This document shows, one piece after another, positions 8,918 through 17,266 of a stretch of DNA of 64,000 bases. The notes below the pieces were generated by a model. That model was not told where the DNA came from. It did not search any database and saw only the letters and a program-made list of their open reading frames with translations. Position 1 is the stretch's first letter. Each line of letters starts with the position of its first letter. This DNA comes from JAMZMI01 sp963848175. Lineage in GTDB: Bacteria; Bacteroidota; Bacteroidia; Cytophagales; Cyclobacteriaceae. The translations under genes were made by a program, and so were the position numbers. Location of the stretch: NCBI GenBank assembly GCA_963848175.1, contig CAWKCO010000005.1, forward strand, positions 1 through 64,000. The letters run 5' to 3'.

Positions 8918-9531
8918 GAATCGTACTTTACGTGCATATAGACACCATATAGAATGTGCAACAGACCGAAACCGATTGCCCAAAGTATAAGCCCATAACC
9001 CACGAACTGACAGCCTATTAATCCAAGCGCAATTTCTATAATTCCAAGACTTCTAATATCAGACAAGGTGTATTTACTTGCGTTGACCAGAGCCAAGCCG
9101 TAGAAAATAAGGGTGACAGGAGCTACAATACCAATGATTCCTTTGGTTAAAAGGATAAAGCATAAAATGCCGCCAGCTGTTAACGGGATCATTAAGTTGA
9201 TCAAGAGTCTTTTCGACTGGCTGTCCCATAAACTTTGATTGTTTTTCTTCGCCTTCTTCTGAGTAAAGAAAAAACCAGCTCCAAATGAAATGATGATCAC
9301 CGCCAAAGCGATCATGGTCAGCGAAAAAATACTTTCGCTATTCATCGTGGCATGTCGGTAATTGAGATAGTCCTGATCTTTGTAAACGGTCAGGTATGCG
9401 CCATAAGCGCCAGCCAGCGCGGTGACACCAGCAATTACCCCGGAAAGCCCACTGAGAGAGATAAATCTTGAAGATCTATCCATGATGGTTTTAATGTCTT
9501 TTAGGTCGTCGATGTATTTTTGCTTGTCCAT
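8914..9531 (-). CDS. Polytopic membrane protein of unknown function
   Basis: A 205-residue protein from ATG 9531 (MDKQKYIDDLKDIKTIMDRSS). The longer frame to 9552 runs into the operator and was not used. It has a soluble N-terminal segment and about six hydrophobic helices. It is the first gene of a two-gene unit with the winged-helix regulator, joined by a 4-base GTGA overlap. Proteins of this layout commonly accompany small HTH_34 regulators in Bacteroidota, possibly as a membrane sensor or effector. That role is inference. Confidence 0.7.
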   Translation of the reverse strand: MDKQKYIDDLKDIKTIMDRSSRFISLSGLSGVIAGVTALAGAYGAYLTVYKDQDYLNYRHATMNSESIFSLTMIALAVIIISFGAGFFFTQKKAKKNNQSLWDSQSKRLLINLMIPLTAGGILCFILLTKGIIGIVAPVTLIFYGLALVNASKYTLSDIRSLGIIEIALGLIGCQFVGYGLILWAIGFGLLHILYGVYMHVKYDS

Positions 9532-9537
9532 TGAAAG

Positions 9538-9556
9538 TACTTTGAAATACAAAGTA
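9538..9556. promoter_or_regulatory. Second copy of the palindromic operator
   Basis: TACTTTGAAATACAAAGTA, identical to 8592-8610, with identical flanks over 26 bases. It ends only 7 bases before the ATG of the membrane protein gene, so a bound regulator would also cover the ribosome-binding region or a very short leader. Confidence 0.8.
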
Positions 9557-9774
9557 AATATCTCTTGATGAATTTTAAAAATGTTTTATGCTTTATTTAT
9601 TTGAAGGAGGAGGGTATTTAGAAGTCTTCATACGTTTTCCCGACAAAAATCAGGAGAGGTATAGGCTCAATAACTCATACCATTGGGTTAGTTAATGCTA
9701 TAAAAGAGCCGATAGTAATACTATGATGTTACTTAATGCAATAATGAGCCATGGGTGAAGTCGTTGAGCAAAAA

Positions 9775-10557
9775 TCAAAACCTAAAAGAAGCCCCTTGTT
9801 CCACCGCTTTTTCATACTGCTCTTTATTGAATCGGAAGAGAAATGAACCCTTTCGGCTAGAGGTCATGTCTTTTTCATTGAGTTTTTCTAGTACGTTGAG
9901 TTGAAGGATTTTTTTGGTGAAGTTGCGCTTGTCTAGCTCTTGATCCAAGATTGTTTCATAGAGTTTTTGTAGCTGGCGCATCGTGAATTTCTCAGGGAGC
10001 AGTTCCAGTCCTACGGGTTGCACGGTGATTTTGTATCTCAACCGATTGATAGCAGAAGCAACCATTTCATTATGATCAAAAATAAGTGAAGGAGCATCTT
10101 TCAAGCTAAACCATTCAGCACCGTATTGTTTGGAGAGTTCTTCGTTGTGCTCCTCAATGTTGATTAGTGCGCAATAAGGAATAGAAACCGTACGCTCTAC
10201 AGGGTCTCTGTCTGGTTTACTAAAAGCAGGAAGCTGCTCTAAAAACACATGATGAAGTCCAGTAAGCGTTTGTAAAACGCGATTGGCTCCATCGTCCAGC
10301 GTTTCATCTTGCTTCAGAAATCCGCCCATCAGCGACCACTTTCCCTTTTCTGGTTCAAAATCTCTTTTTATAAGCAAGAGTTTCAGCGTCTCCTGATCAA
10401 ATCCAAAAATGATACAGTCTACTGCCAATAAGGCCTTGAATTGATTTAGGTAGCTATGGATCATGCTCAAGTCGGGTCTGGTTGCTGCAATATTAGCTAA
10501 TTCCGCTTTTTGATCCGCAATTGACGGCATTTCGAGGTTTTGAGAGGTGTTTTCCAT
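9775..10557 (-). CDS. araR: Nudix-domain transcriptional regulator of arabinose genes (AraR/NrtR family)
   Basis: A 260-residue protein. Residues ~40-165 form a Nudix fold and ~170-255 a C-terminal winged helix. The Nudix box at 79-101 keeps Gly79, Glu85 and Arg93, but the acidic REUxEE positions are Val94, Thr97 and Leu98. Hydrolysis is therefore unlikely, and the domain should act as a ligand sensor. This is the pattern of the Bacteroides AraR regulator, which responds to L-arabinose (established for that family). It is divergent from araB across a 203-bp gap with a candidate operator. The 220 bases downstream of its stop hold no gene. Confidence 0.88.
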   Translation of the reverse strand: MENTSQNLEMPSIADQKAELANIAATRPDLSMIHSYLNQFKALLAVDCIIFGFDQETLKLLLIKRDFEPEKGKWSLMGGFLKQDETLDDGANRVLQTLTGLHHVFLEQLPAFSKPDRDPVERTVSIPYCALINIEEHNEELSKQYGAEWFSLKDAPSLIFDHNEMVASAINRLRYKITVQPVGLELLPEKFTMRQLQKLYETILDQELDKRNFTKKILQLNVLEKLNEKDMTSSRKGSFLFRFNKEQYEKAVEQGASFRF

Positions 10558-10597
10558 TGTTCAGGAGGTAGAGGTGAAATTATTACCCCTTAAAGAT

Positions 10598-10616
10598 AAA
10601 TGTAACAACTACACTT
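10598..10616. promoter_or_regulatory. Candidate AraR operator
   Basis: AAATGTA-ACAAC-TACACTT is an inverted repeat (6 of 7 positions symmetric) in the araR-araB divergent region, about 40 bases upstream of araR and 145 upstream of araB. It is the best palindrome in the gap. I saw no second copy before araA or its symporter. Confidence 0.5.
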
Positions 10617-10760
10617 AATAAAATATTTTTATTAATTTCGTCTTGCAGTAAAAATGTGTGAGAATCTGATTGGGAAAATCGTGTCGATTTATGACCGGTT
10701 CAGCTTAGCGGGTTCGATCAGATTGCTGTTCATAGATTTTATTAACCCATCAAAGAAGAT

Positions 10761-12422
10761 ATGAGTAATCAATATGTAATAGGTCTGGATTTTGGGTCTG
10801 ACTCAGTAAGAGCGGTTTTGGTGGATACGGCCAATGGTCAATCGCTCGCTACCCATGTGCATTGGTATCAGCGATGGAAAGCAGGAAAGTATTGTAATCC
10901 AGCCATCAACCAATTTCGTCAGCACCCACTTGATTTGATCGAAGGGATGGAGGCTACCATCAAAGCGGTGATGGAAGAAAGCGGCTTAGAAAAGGGTGTT
11001 GTGAAAGGTATTTGTATTGATACCACGGGTTCTTCGCCCATTCCTGTGGATGCTGATGGCACGGCCTTGTCCATGTTGCCAGATTTTGCAGAAAATCCCA
11101 ATGCCATGATGGTGCTTTGGAAAGATCATACGGCCATTAAAGAAGCCGATGAAATTAATCATTTGGCTCGCACTTGGGGAGGTGAGGATTTTACCAAATA
11201 CGAGGGAGGTATCTATTCTTCAGAATGGTTTTGGGCGAAAGTGTTGCACGTATCGAGAGAAGATGCTGCGGTGAAAAGCGCGGCGCATTCTTGGGTAGAG
11301 CATTGTGATTATATGACCTATTTGCTTGTAGGAGATAAAAATCTTGACTGTCTAAAGCGTAGTAGATGTGCAGCTGGGCACAAAGCCATGTGGCACGAGT
11401 CATGGGGTGGTTTGCCACCTGCGGAGTTTTTGTCCAAATTAGATCCATATCTCGCAGACCTTCGCGGCAAGCTATATAAAGAGACTTATACCAGTGATCA
11501 ATCCGCTGGCACGCTTAATGAAGAATGGGCAGCTAGATTGGGTTTATCTGATAAGACAGTAGTAAGCGTAGGTACTTTTGATGCGCATGCAGGAGCTGTG
11601 GGATCCGAAGTGGAGGAGTTCACTCTTGTGCGTGTCATGGGCACTTCTACGTGTGACATTATCGTTTCTCCAGCGGCAGTGATAGGAAACAAAACCGTGA
11701 AAGGTATTTGTGGGCAAGTGGATGGTTCGGTGATTCCGGGCATGGTGGGATTGGAAGCGGGACAATCTGCTTTTGGAGATGTGCTGGCGTGGTGGAGAGA
11801 TGTGCTCGCCTGGCCGCTAGAGAACTTATCCTCGCTCAACCTTACTCCTGAACAATTGGAGGAGGCAAAAGATGAAATTATAGCCAAGCTCTCAGAGCAA
11901 GCAGCGCAAACGCCGATCAGCGAAAGTGCCCCTTTGGCACTGGATTGGGTCAACGGCAGAAGAACGCCAGATGCCAATCAATCTTTAAAAGCCGCAATTA
12001 CAAATCTCAGTCTTGGTACAAGAGCACCGCATATTTTCCGAGCCTTGGTAGAGGCGATCTGTTTTGGGTCAAAAAGCATAGTCGATCGCTTTGAGTCGGA
12101 AGGCGTGCAAATCAAGAGCGTGGTAGGGATTGGCGGTGTGGCGAAAAAGTCACATTTCATCATGCAGACGCTGGCCAATGTGCTCAATATGCCAATAAAG
12201 GTAGCGGTCTCTGAGCAAGCTCCAGCTTTGGGTGCTGCGATGTATGCGGCTGTGGCGGCAGGAATTCATCCAGACATGAAGGCTGCCCTAAAAGCAATGG
12301 CCAATGGCTTTGAAAAAGTGTACCAACCGCAAGCGGATCAAGTGAAGCAGTACGCTCAGCTTTATAATAATTACCTCAGTTTAGGCGCATTTGTGGAATC
12401 ACAAGTCAATCATAAAAACTAA
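10761..12422 (+). CDS. araB: Ribulokinase
   Basis: A 553-residue FGGY-family kinase that phosphorylates L-ribulose to L-ribulose 5-phosphate. The N-terminal ATPase motif GLDFGSDSVRAVLVD is present, as are the ribulokinase-type segment CIDTTGSSPIPVD, LDCLKRSRCAAGHKAMWH and the C-terminal GIGGVAKKSHFIMQTLANVL plus APALGAAMYAAVAAG. Length and motifs fit AraB. araD follows after 4 bases, and the araR repressor is divergent, so this is the first gene of the arabinose operon. Confidence 0.95.
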   Translation: MSNQYVIGLDFGSDSVRAVLVDTANGQSLATHVHWYQRWKAGKYCNPAINQFRQHPLDLIEGMEATIKAVMEESGLEKGVVKGICIDTTGSSPIPVDADGTALSMLPDFAENPNAMMVLWKDHTAIKEADEINHLARTWGGEDFTKYEGGIYSSEWFWAKVLHVSREDAAVKSAAHSWVEHCDYMTYLLVGDKNLDCLKRSRCAAGHKAMWHESWGGLPPAEFLSKLDPYLADLRGKLYKETYTSDQSAGTLNEEWAARLGLSDKTVVSVGTFDAHAGAVGSEVEEFTLVRVMGTSTCDIIVSPAAVIGNKTVKGICGQVDGSVIPGMVGLEAGQSAFGDVLAWWRDVLAWPLENLSSLNLTPEQLEEAKDEIIAKLSEQAAQTPISESAPLALDWVNGRRTPDANQSLKAAITNLSLGTRAPHIFRALVEAICFGSKSIVDRFESEGVQIKSVVGIGGVAKKSHFIMQTLANVLNMPIKVAVSEQAPALGAAMYAAVAAGIHPDMKAALKAMANGFEKVYQPQADQVKQYAQLYNNYLSLGAFVESQVNHKN

Positions 12423-12426
12423 TCGA

Positions 12427-13125
12427 ATGTCTATTTATCAATCGTTAAAGGAAGAATGCTTTGAGGCGAACATGGAGTTGCCAAAGCTTGGTTTGGTGGT
12501 TTATACCTTCGGCAATGTAAGTGCGGTAGATCGTGAAAAAGGAGTTTTTGCGATCAAGCCCAGTGGCATGCCTTATGAGCAGCTGAAGGCTGAGGATATC
12601 GTCATTCTCAACTTTGAAAATGAAGTGTTGGAAGGAGCCATGCGTCCATCCTCTGATACCAAAACGCATGCTTTTTTGTATAAAAATTGGGAAACGATTG
12701 GTGGCATAGTGCATACACATTCCACGTATGCGGTGGCTTGGGCACAGGCGCAAATGGACATTCCGATTTTCGGAACTACCCACGCCGACCACCTGACCAA
12801 TGATATTCCGTGCGCTCCACCTATGAGTGACGAGCTAATCGCTGGAAACTATGAGCACATGACAGGACAGCAAATCATGGATTGCTTTGAAGAAAAGCAG
12901 CTTTCATATAAAGAAGTAGAGATGGTCTTGATTGGAAATCATGGTCCTTTCACTTGGGGAAAAAATGCAGCCAAGGCCGTTTACAATGCACGAGTGCTGG
13001 AGGAATTGGCGAAAATGGCACTTTTGACAAGGCAAATCAATCCCAATGCACCCCGGTTGAAAGACGCTTTGATCAAAAAACATTACGAGAGAAAACACGG
13101 AAAGAACGCCTATTACGGGCAATGA
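12427..13125 (+). CDS. araD: L-ribulose-5-phosphate 4-epimerase
   Basis: A 232-residue class II aldolase/epimerase that converts L-ribulose 5-phosphate to D-xylulose 5-phosphate. The Zn-ligand motif HTHSTYAVAWAQ and the downstream GNHGPFTWG histidine are present, along with TTHADHLTNDIP. The start is ATG 12427 (MSIYQSLKEECF), 4 bases after the araB stop. The longer frame from 12391 overlaps araB and was rejected. Confidence 0.95.
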   Translation: MSIYQSLKEECFEANMELPKLGLVVYTFGNVSAVDREKGVFAIKPSGMPYEQLKAEDIVILNFENEVLEGAMRPSSDTKTHAFLYKNWETIGGIVHTHSTYAVAWAQAQMDIPIFGTTHADHLTNDIPCAPPMSDELIAGNYEHMTGQQIMDCFEEKQLSYKEVEMVLIGNHGPFTWGKNAAKAVYNARVLEELAKMALLTRQINPNAPRLKDALIKKHYERKHGKNAYYGQ

Positions 13126-13243
13126 AAATTGATTTCGTCTGATAAGTAATTGAATTTTTTACATCACGGCGGGTGGGTTTGAGGATTTAAGCGGTGGGGA
13201 GGTAATTAGCGTAAAGGCTTTTAAATCCTCTCGATTTTTTTGT

Positions 13244-13269
13244 TACTTTTTTCATCAGGGAAAAAAGTA
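13244..13269 (+). terminator. Hairpin in the araD-araA gap
   Basis: TACTTTTTTC, a 6-nt loop and GAAAAAAGTA form a perfect 10-bp stem in the 281-bp gap between araD and araA, without a following T-run. It may act as an attenuating or RNA-stability structure rather than a full terminator. The rest of the gap holds no gene. Confidence 0.45.
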
Positions 13270-13406
13270 GGGCGAAAAAGTTTTAGGATGAATATTCAAT
13301 TCGTTCGGTACTTTTTGAAAGAATAATAAAAGAAGGCTTGAAGTCATTCGGAGGATGATTTTTTCGAAACGAAGATTTTATCGGATAGAGCAATAAAAGA
13401 TAAACT

Positions 13407-14903
13407 ATGATAGATATTAAGAATTACGAAGTTTGGTTTGTGACGGGCAGCCAACACCTATACGGTGAGGAAGTCTTGAAAAATGTCGCCAGACACTCAG
13501 AGGAGATTGCAAAAGGTCTGGACGCAAGTAATTCCATTCCAGTGCAGGTAAAGTACAAGTTGGTGGTAACTACGCCAGATGAGATTTTTCGCGTATGCGA
13601 GGAAGCCAATAATGCCGCCTCGTGTATCGGGGTAGTGGTGTGGATGCATACCTTCAGCCCTGCAAAAATGTGGATCAGAGGATTGCAGATTTTGAGAAAA
13701 CCTTTGGCACATTTCCATACGCAGTACAACACGGAGATTCCGTGGAGCGAAATCGACATGGATTTTATGAATGAAAACCAATCGGCTCATGGTGGGCGCG
13801 AGTTTGGTTTTATGGCTAGTCGCTTGCGCAAAAACAGAAAAGTAATCGTAGGTCACTGGAAAGATGAATCTGCTCGCAAGCAGTTGGGCAACTGGACAAG
13901 AGCTGCGGCCGGATGGCAGGCTTTTCAGTCACTGAAAGTAGCGAGGATTGGTGACAATATGCGCCAAGTAGCTGTGACGGAAGGGGATAAGGTAGAAGCG
14001 CAAATGCGCTTTGGTTTCACCGTGAATGGCTATGGTATTGGCGATGTGGTGGCTTTTTTAAATGAAGTGACCGATGCGGAAGTGACTCAGTTAGTGAAAA
14101 CTTATGGCGATACTTATGAGATTTCAAATGCGGTTTTGAACAGCCAGTCGCTGAAAGATGCCGCTAAGATTGAATTGGGAATTCGTGCTTTTTTACAAAG
14201 TGGTGGGTTTGGAGCATATACAGATACTTTCGAGGATTTGCACGGATTCAAGCAGCTGCCCGGCATAGCGTCGCAGCGATTGATGGCCGATGGCTATGGT
14301 TTCGGAGCAGAGGGAGATTGGAAAACGGCGGCTTTGCTACATGCAGCAAAGGTGATGGATCAAGGTCTGGAAGGCGGTACTTCTTTTATGGAAGATTATA
14401 CCTACGATTTCAGAAATGGTAGATCGCGCGTGTTGGGATCGCACATGCTAGAAATTTGCCCGACAATTGCTTCTGGCAAGCCTAGATGTGAGGTGCATCC
14501 GCTCGGGATTGGCGGCAAGGAAGACCCTGCGCGCTTGGTATTTGATGTGGCATCTGGGCCTGCTATCAATGCGTCTTTGATTGATATGGGAAACAGATTC
14601 AGGCTTTTGGTGAATGAAGTCGAGGCTGTGTCTCCTGAGGCGGACTTGCCAAAGTTGCCTGTGGCTCGCGTACTGTGGGATCCAAAACCGGACATGCAAA
14701 TAGCTGCGAAAGCCTGGATTTTGGCAGGTGGCGCACATCATACAGTGTTTAGCAAGGCGATCACTACTGAGTTTTTCGAGGACTTTGCTGATATGGCGGG
14801 TATAGAAATAGTGGTCATTGATGATGAAACACGCACACGCTCGTTCAAAGAGTCGCTTCGATGGAACGAAGTTTATTACCACCTCTTTGAAAACAAGATG
14901 TGA
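13407..14903 (+). CDS. araA: L-arabinose isomerase
   Basis: A 498-residue enzyme that interconverts L-arabinose and L-ribulose. The start MIDIKNYEVWFVTGSQHLYGEE is diagnostic. Metal and active-site residues are found in GFGAEGDWKTAALLHA, EGGTSFMEDYTYDF, EVHPLGIGGKEDPARLVFD and ILAGGAHHTVFSKA, corresponding to the Glu-Glu-His-His set of the E. coli enzyme. It follows araBD and precedes a sugar symporter by 50 bases. Confidence 0.96.
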   Translation: MIDIKNYEVWFVTGSQHLYGEEVLKNVARHSEEIAKGLDASNSIPVQVKYKLVVTTPDEIFRVCEEANNAASCIGVVVWMHTFSPAKMWIRGLQILRKPLAHFHTQYNTEIPWSEIDMDFMNENQSAHGGREFGFMASRLRKNRKVIVGHWKDESARKQLGNWTRAAAGWQAFQSLKVARIGDNMRQVAVTEGDKVEAQMRFGFTVNGYGIGDVVAFLNEVTDAEVTQLVKTYGDTYEISNAVLNSQSLKDAAKIELGIRAFLQSGGFGAYTDTFEDLHGFKQLPGIASQRLMADGYGFGAEGDWKTAALLHAAKVMDQGLEGGTSFMEDYTYDFRNGRSRVLGSHMLEICPTIASGKPRCEVHPLGIGGKEDPARLVFDVASGPAINASLIDMGNRFRLLVNEVEAVSPEADLPKLPVARVLWDPKPDMQIAAKAWILAGGAHHTVFSKAITTEFFEDFADMAGIEIVVIDDETRTRSFKESLRWNEVYYHLFENKM

Positions 14904-14953
14904 TTGCACTAATATTGAATAAACCTCATTAACCTAACTTTTAAACACAAATC

Positions 14954-16792
14954 ATGGGATTTTCACTGATTGATTACATTGTATTTGGTGTCTATTGCGC
15001 TGCAATTCTTTTTATGGGACTCTATGTCTCAAGGGATAAAAAGGGCGTAGAGAAGACTGCCAACGACTATTTTCTTGCCAGCAACTCGCTCACTTGGTGG
15101 GCGATAGGTGCTTCGCTTATTGCGGCCAATATTTCTGCCGAGCATTTCATAGCCATGTCGGGTTCGGGATATGCTATTGGGCTGGGAATAGCCGCCTATG
15201 AGTGGTTGGCGGCCATTGCTTTGATTTTGGTGGCCAAGTATTTCTTGCCGATTTTCTTAGAAAAGAAAATCTACACCATGCCACAGTTTGTAAATAATAG
15301 ATTTAGCAAGCTTGTAGGATCGCTCTTCGCTGGCTTTTGGATATTGGTTTACATCTTCGTGAACCTCACCTCGGTGAGTTACTTGGGTGCTTTGGCCATG
15401 GAAAAAATCATGGGCGTACCATTGATTTATGGAATCATCGGATTGCTGGTTTTCTCAGGAATCTATTCCATCTATGGCGGACTTTCCTCGGTAGCTTGGA
15501 CAGATGTGATACAAGTGTTTTTCTTGATCGGTGGAGGATTAGTTACTACTTACATCTCATTGAGCGTACTTGGAAATGGTGATGTATTTCAAGGCTTTGG
15601 ACATATCTATTCTGGTGCAAGAGACCATTTTTCCATGATTATCACACAAGGCTCTAAGTCCGTGCCTGATGGAATCGGTGGATTGAAAGATGCTTACAAT
15701 GACCTGCCAGGATTGGCCGTGATTTTAGGTTCTATGTGGCTGATCAACCTTGGTTATTGGGGATTCAACCAATACATTATTCAAAAAGGCTTGGCAGCAA
15801 AAACATTGCAAGAAGCCAAGCGAGGGTTGATTTTCGCAGGGTTTTTGAAAATCTTGATTCCGTTATTGGTGGTGATTCCGGGTATTGCAGCTTATGTGAT
15901 TACCAATGATCCAGAATTGGCCAAAAACACCGTAGGAGAGATTTCTAAGTCGGATGAAGCATATCCTTGGTTACTACAAAATTTTGTACCAGCCGGGGTA
16001 CGAGGTTTGGCTTTTGCTGCGCTGGTAGCGGCGGTGGTTTCTTCGCTCGCTTCTATGATCAACAGTACTTCTACTGTTTTTACGATGGACATTTTCAAAG
16101 CCTACATCAAACCAAATGCTACGGATAAGCAATTGATCCGCACTGGTCGATTGATGGCTGTTTCTGCAATGATCATCGCCATTATCGTTGCACCTTCTTT
16201 AAAATCTTTGGATCAGGTTTTTCAATACATTCAGATGGTCACAGGTTTTGTATACCCAGGTGTGGTTGTAGTTTTTGGTTTAGGTCTTTTTTGGAAACAA
16301 ATCACCAACAAAGCAGCGCTTTGGACGGCACTACTTACGCTTCCAACGGGCGTATTTTTCTATCTGGTCACTCCCGAGTTGCCGTTTATTTTAAGAATGG
16401 GCTATGTGTTTATGATTCTGTGCGTAGTTGCTTCAGTAATTAGTTTCTTGGATCGAGGGGTGAAAGTCGCGAGCCCTGTGCCTAAGGGTACGGTGCAGCG
16501 CAAGCTGGTCAATTCAAGCGTGTTACTTTTCGCACTTGGGGGCATAGCCATGCTACTGGGAGTGATTTATTCTGCTCCTTTGGCTGCCTATGGATTTGAG
16601 GCAATTTTCGTATTAGGCACACTGTTTTTGATGTTGGGCATGGTGATCTACACCAATGCTAAAATGGATGTGGCAGATGCCAAAGCGATCTCTGTACAGC
16701 CGACCCTTTTTCAAACAGACGTAGTTTTCAATATAAGCGCCATTGCCATAGTGGCCATCGTAGTAGGACTATACGCTGTTTTTTGGATGTAA
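14954..16792 (+). CDS. SSS-family sodium/sugar symporter, probably L-arabinose uptake
   Basis: A 612-residue membrane protein with about 14 helices, of the SglT-like branch: NDYFLASNSLTWWAIGASLIAANISAEHFIAMSGSG, then YSIYGGLSSVAWTDVIQVFFLIGGG and a C-terminal hydrophobic extension. The SGSGYAIG / NIS(A/T)EHF pattern is typical of sodium/glucose cotransporters. The position directly after araA and before a terminator argues for arabinose as the substrate. This is an inference from context. Confidence 0.88.
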   Translation: MGFSLIDYIVFGVYCAAILFMGLYVSRDKKGVEKTANDYFLASNSLTWWAIGASLIAANISAEHFIAMSGSGYAIGLGIAAYEWLAAIALILVAKYFLPIFLEKKIYTMPQFVNNRFSKLVGSLFAGFWILVYIFVNLTSVSYLGALAMEKIMGVPLIYGIIGLLVFSGIYSIYGGLSSVAWTDVIQVFFLIGGGLVTTYISLSVLGNGDVFQGFGHIYSGARDHFSMIITQGSKSVPDGIGGLKDAYNDLPGLAVILGSMWLINLGYWGFNQYIIQKGLAAKTLQEAKRGLIFAGFLKILIPLLVVIPGIAAYVITNDPELAKNTVGEISKSDEAYPWLLQNFVPAGVRGLAFAALVAAVVSSLASMINSTSTVFTMDIFKAYIKPNATDKQLIRTGRLMAVSAMIIAIIVAPSLKSLDQVFQYIQMVTGFVYPGVVVVFGLGLFWKQITNKAALWTALLTLPTGVFFYLVTPELPFILRMGYVFMILCVVASVISFLDRGVKVASPVPKGTVQRKLVNSSVLLFALGGIAMLLGVIYSAPLAAYGFEAIFVLGTLFLMLGMVIYTNAKMDVADAKAISVQPTLFQTDVVFNISAIAIVAIVVGLYAVFWM

Positions 16793-16819
16793 AAGACAAG
16801 TTTTTGTGAGTTTAAGTTT

Positions 16820-16856
16820 AGCCCTATTTTGAGAAATCGAAGCAGGGCTTTTTTTA
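16820..16856 (+). terminator. Terminator of the arabinose operon
   Basis: AGCCCT and AGGGCT arms with an 18-nt loop (the inner loop may pair partly), followed by seven T and ATTTT. It lies 27 bases after the symporter stop. Confidence 0.7.
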
Positions 16857-17081
16857 TTTTCTAGCAAGAGAAGTGTTTTGCAAGTGTTAAGAAAATGATA
16901 AAGGCCATTATCAAAAGAAATGAACACTCATTGATAAGAATTGCACCCTTTATTTGAGGCCGTTGCAGCATTTTTACGATTGTCTTATGTCAGTGGCAAT
17001 GTGAACAGGATTGTATATCTGGCGCAAGGCAAATTTGAATACAAACTAAGGCAGGCGGGTTTTCTAGGAAAACTGGCCAAC

Positions 17082-17115
17082 AAGAAGGTGTCTGAACAGC
17101 ACCTTCTTTTGTTTT
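17082..17115 (+). terminator. Hairpin upstream of the HTCS gene
   Basis: AAGAAGGTG and CACCTTCTT form a perfect 9-bp stem with a 9-nt loop, followed by TTGTTTT. A short open frame here (16941-17156) has no family resemblance and was not called. Otherwise 16857-17257 shows no gene and should carry the HTCS promoter. Confidence 0.5.
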
Positions 17116-17266
17116 ATACTAATTGCTCAAAAGTATTTTTTCATATATTAGTTTGACTTCATTCAATTTTCATAAATATAGGATTCAGATTGAACGAGTA
17201 TCTTTAGGTTGCTTTTATCTAATTAAGAAAGTGGAGCGAAAAAAGAGTCCTTACAAAATGTTGATC

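Noticed and set aside
8547..9552. Identical MYFKVL N-termini on the creD-like and membrane proteins
   Set aside because: This is the translation of the shared operator palindrome, not real protein; better starts lie downstream at 8546 and 9531.
16941..17156. 71-codon rightward open frame before the HTCS
   Set aside because: TTG start, no family resemblance, and it runs through a 9-bp terminator-like hairpin.
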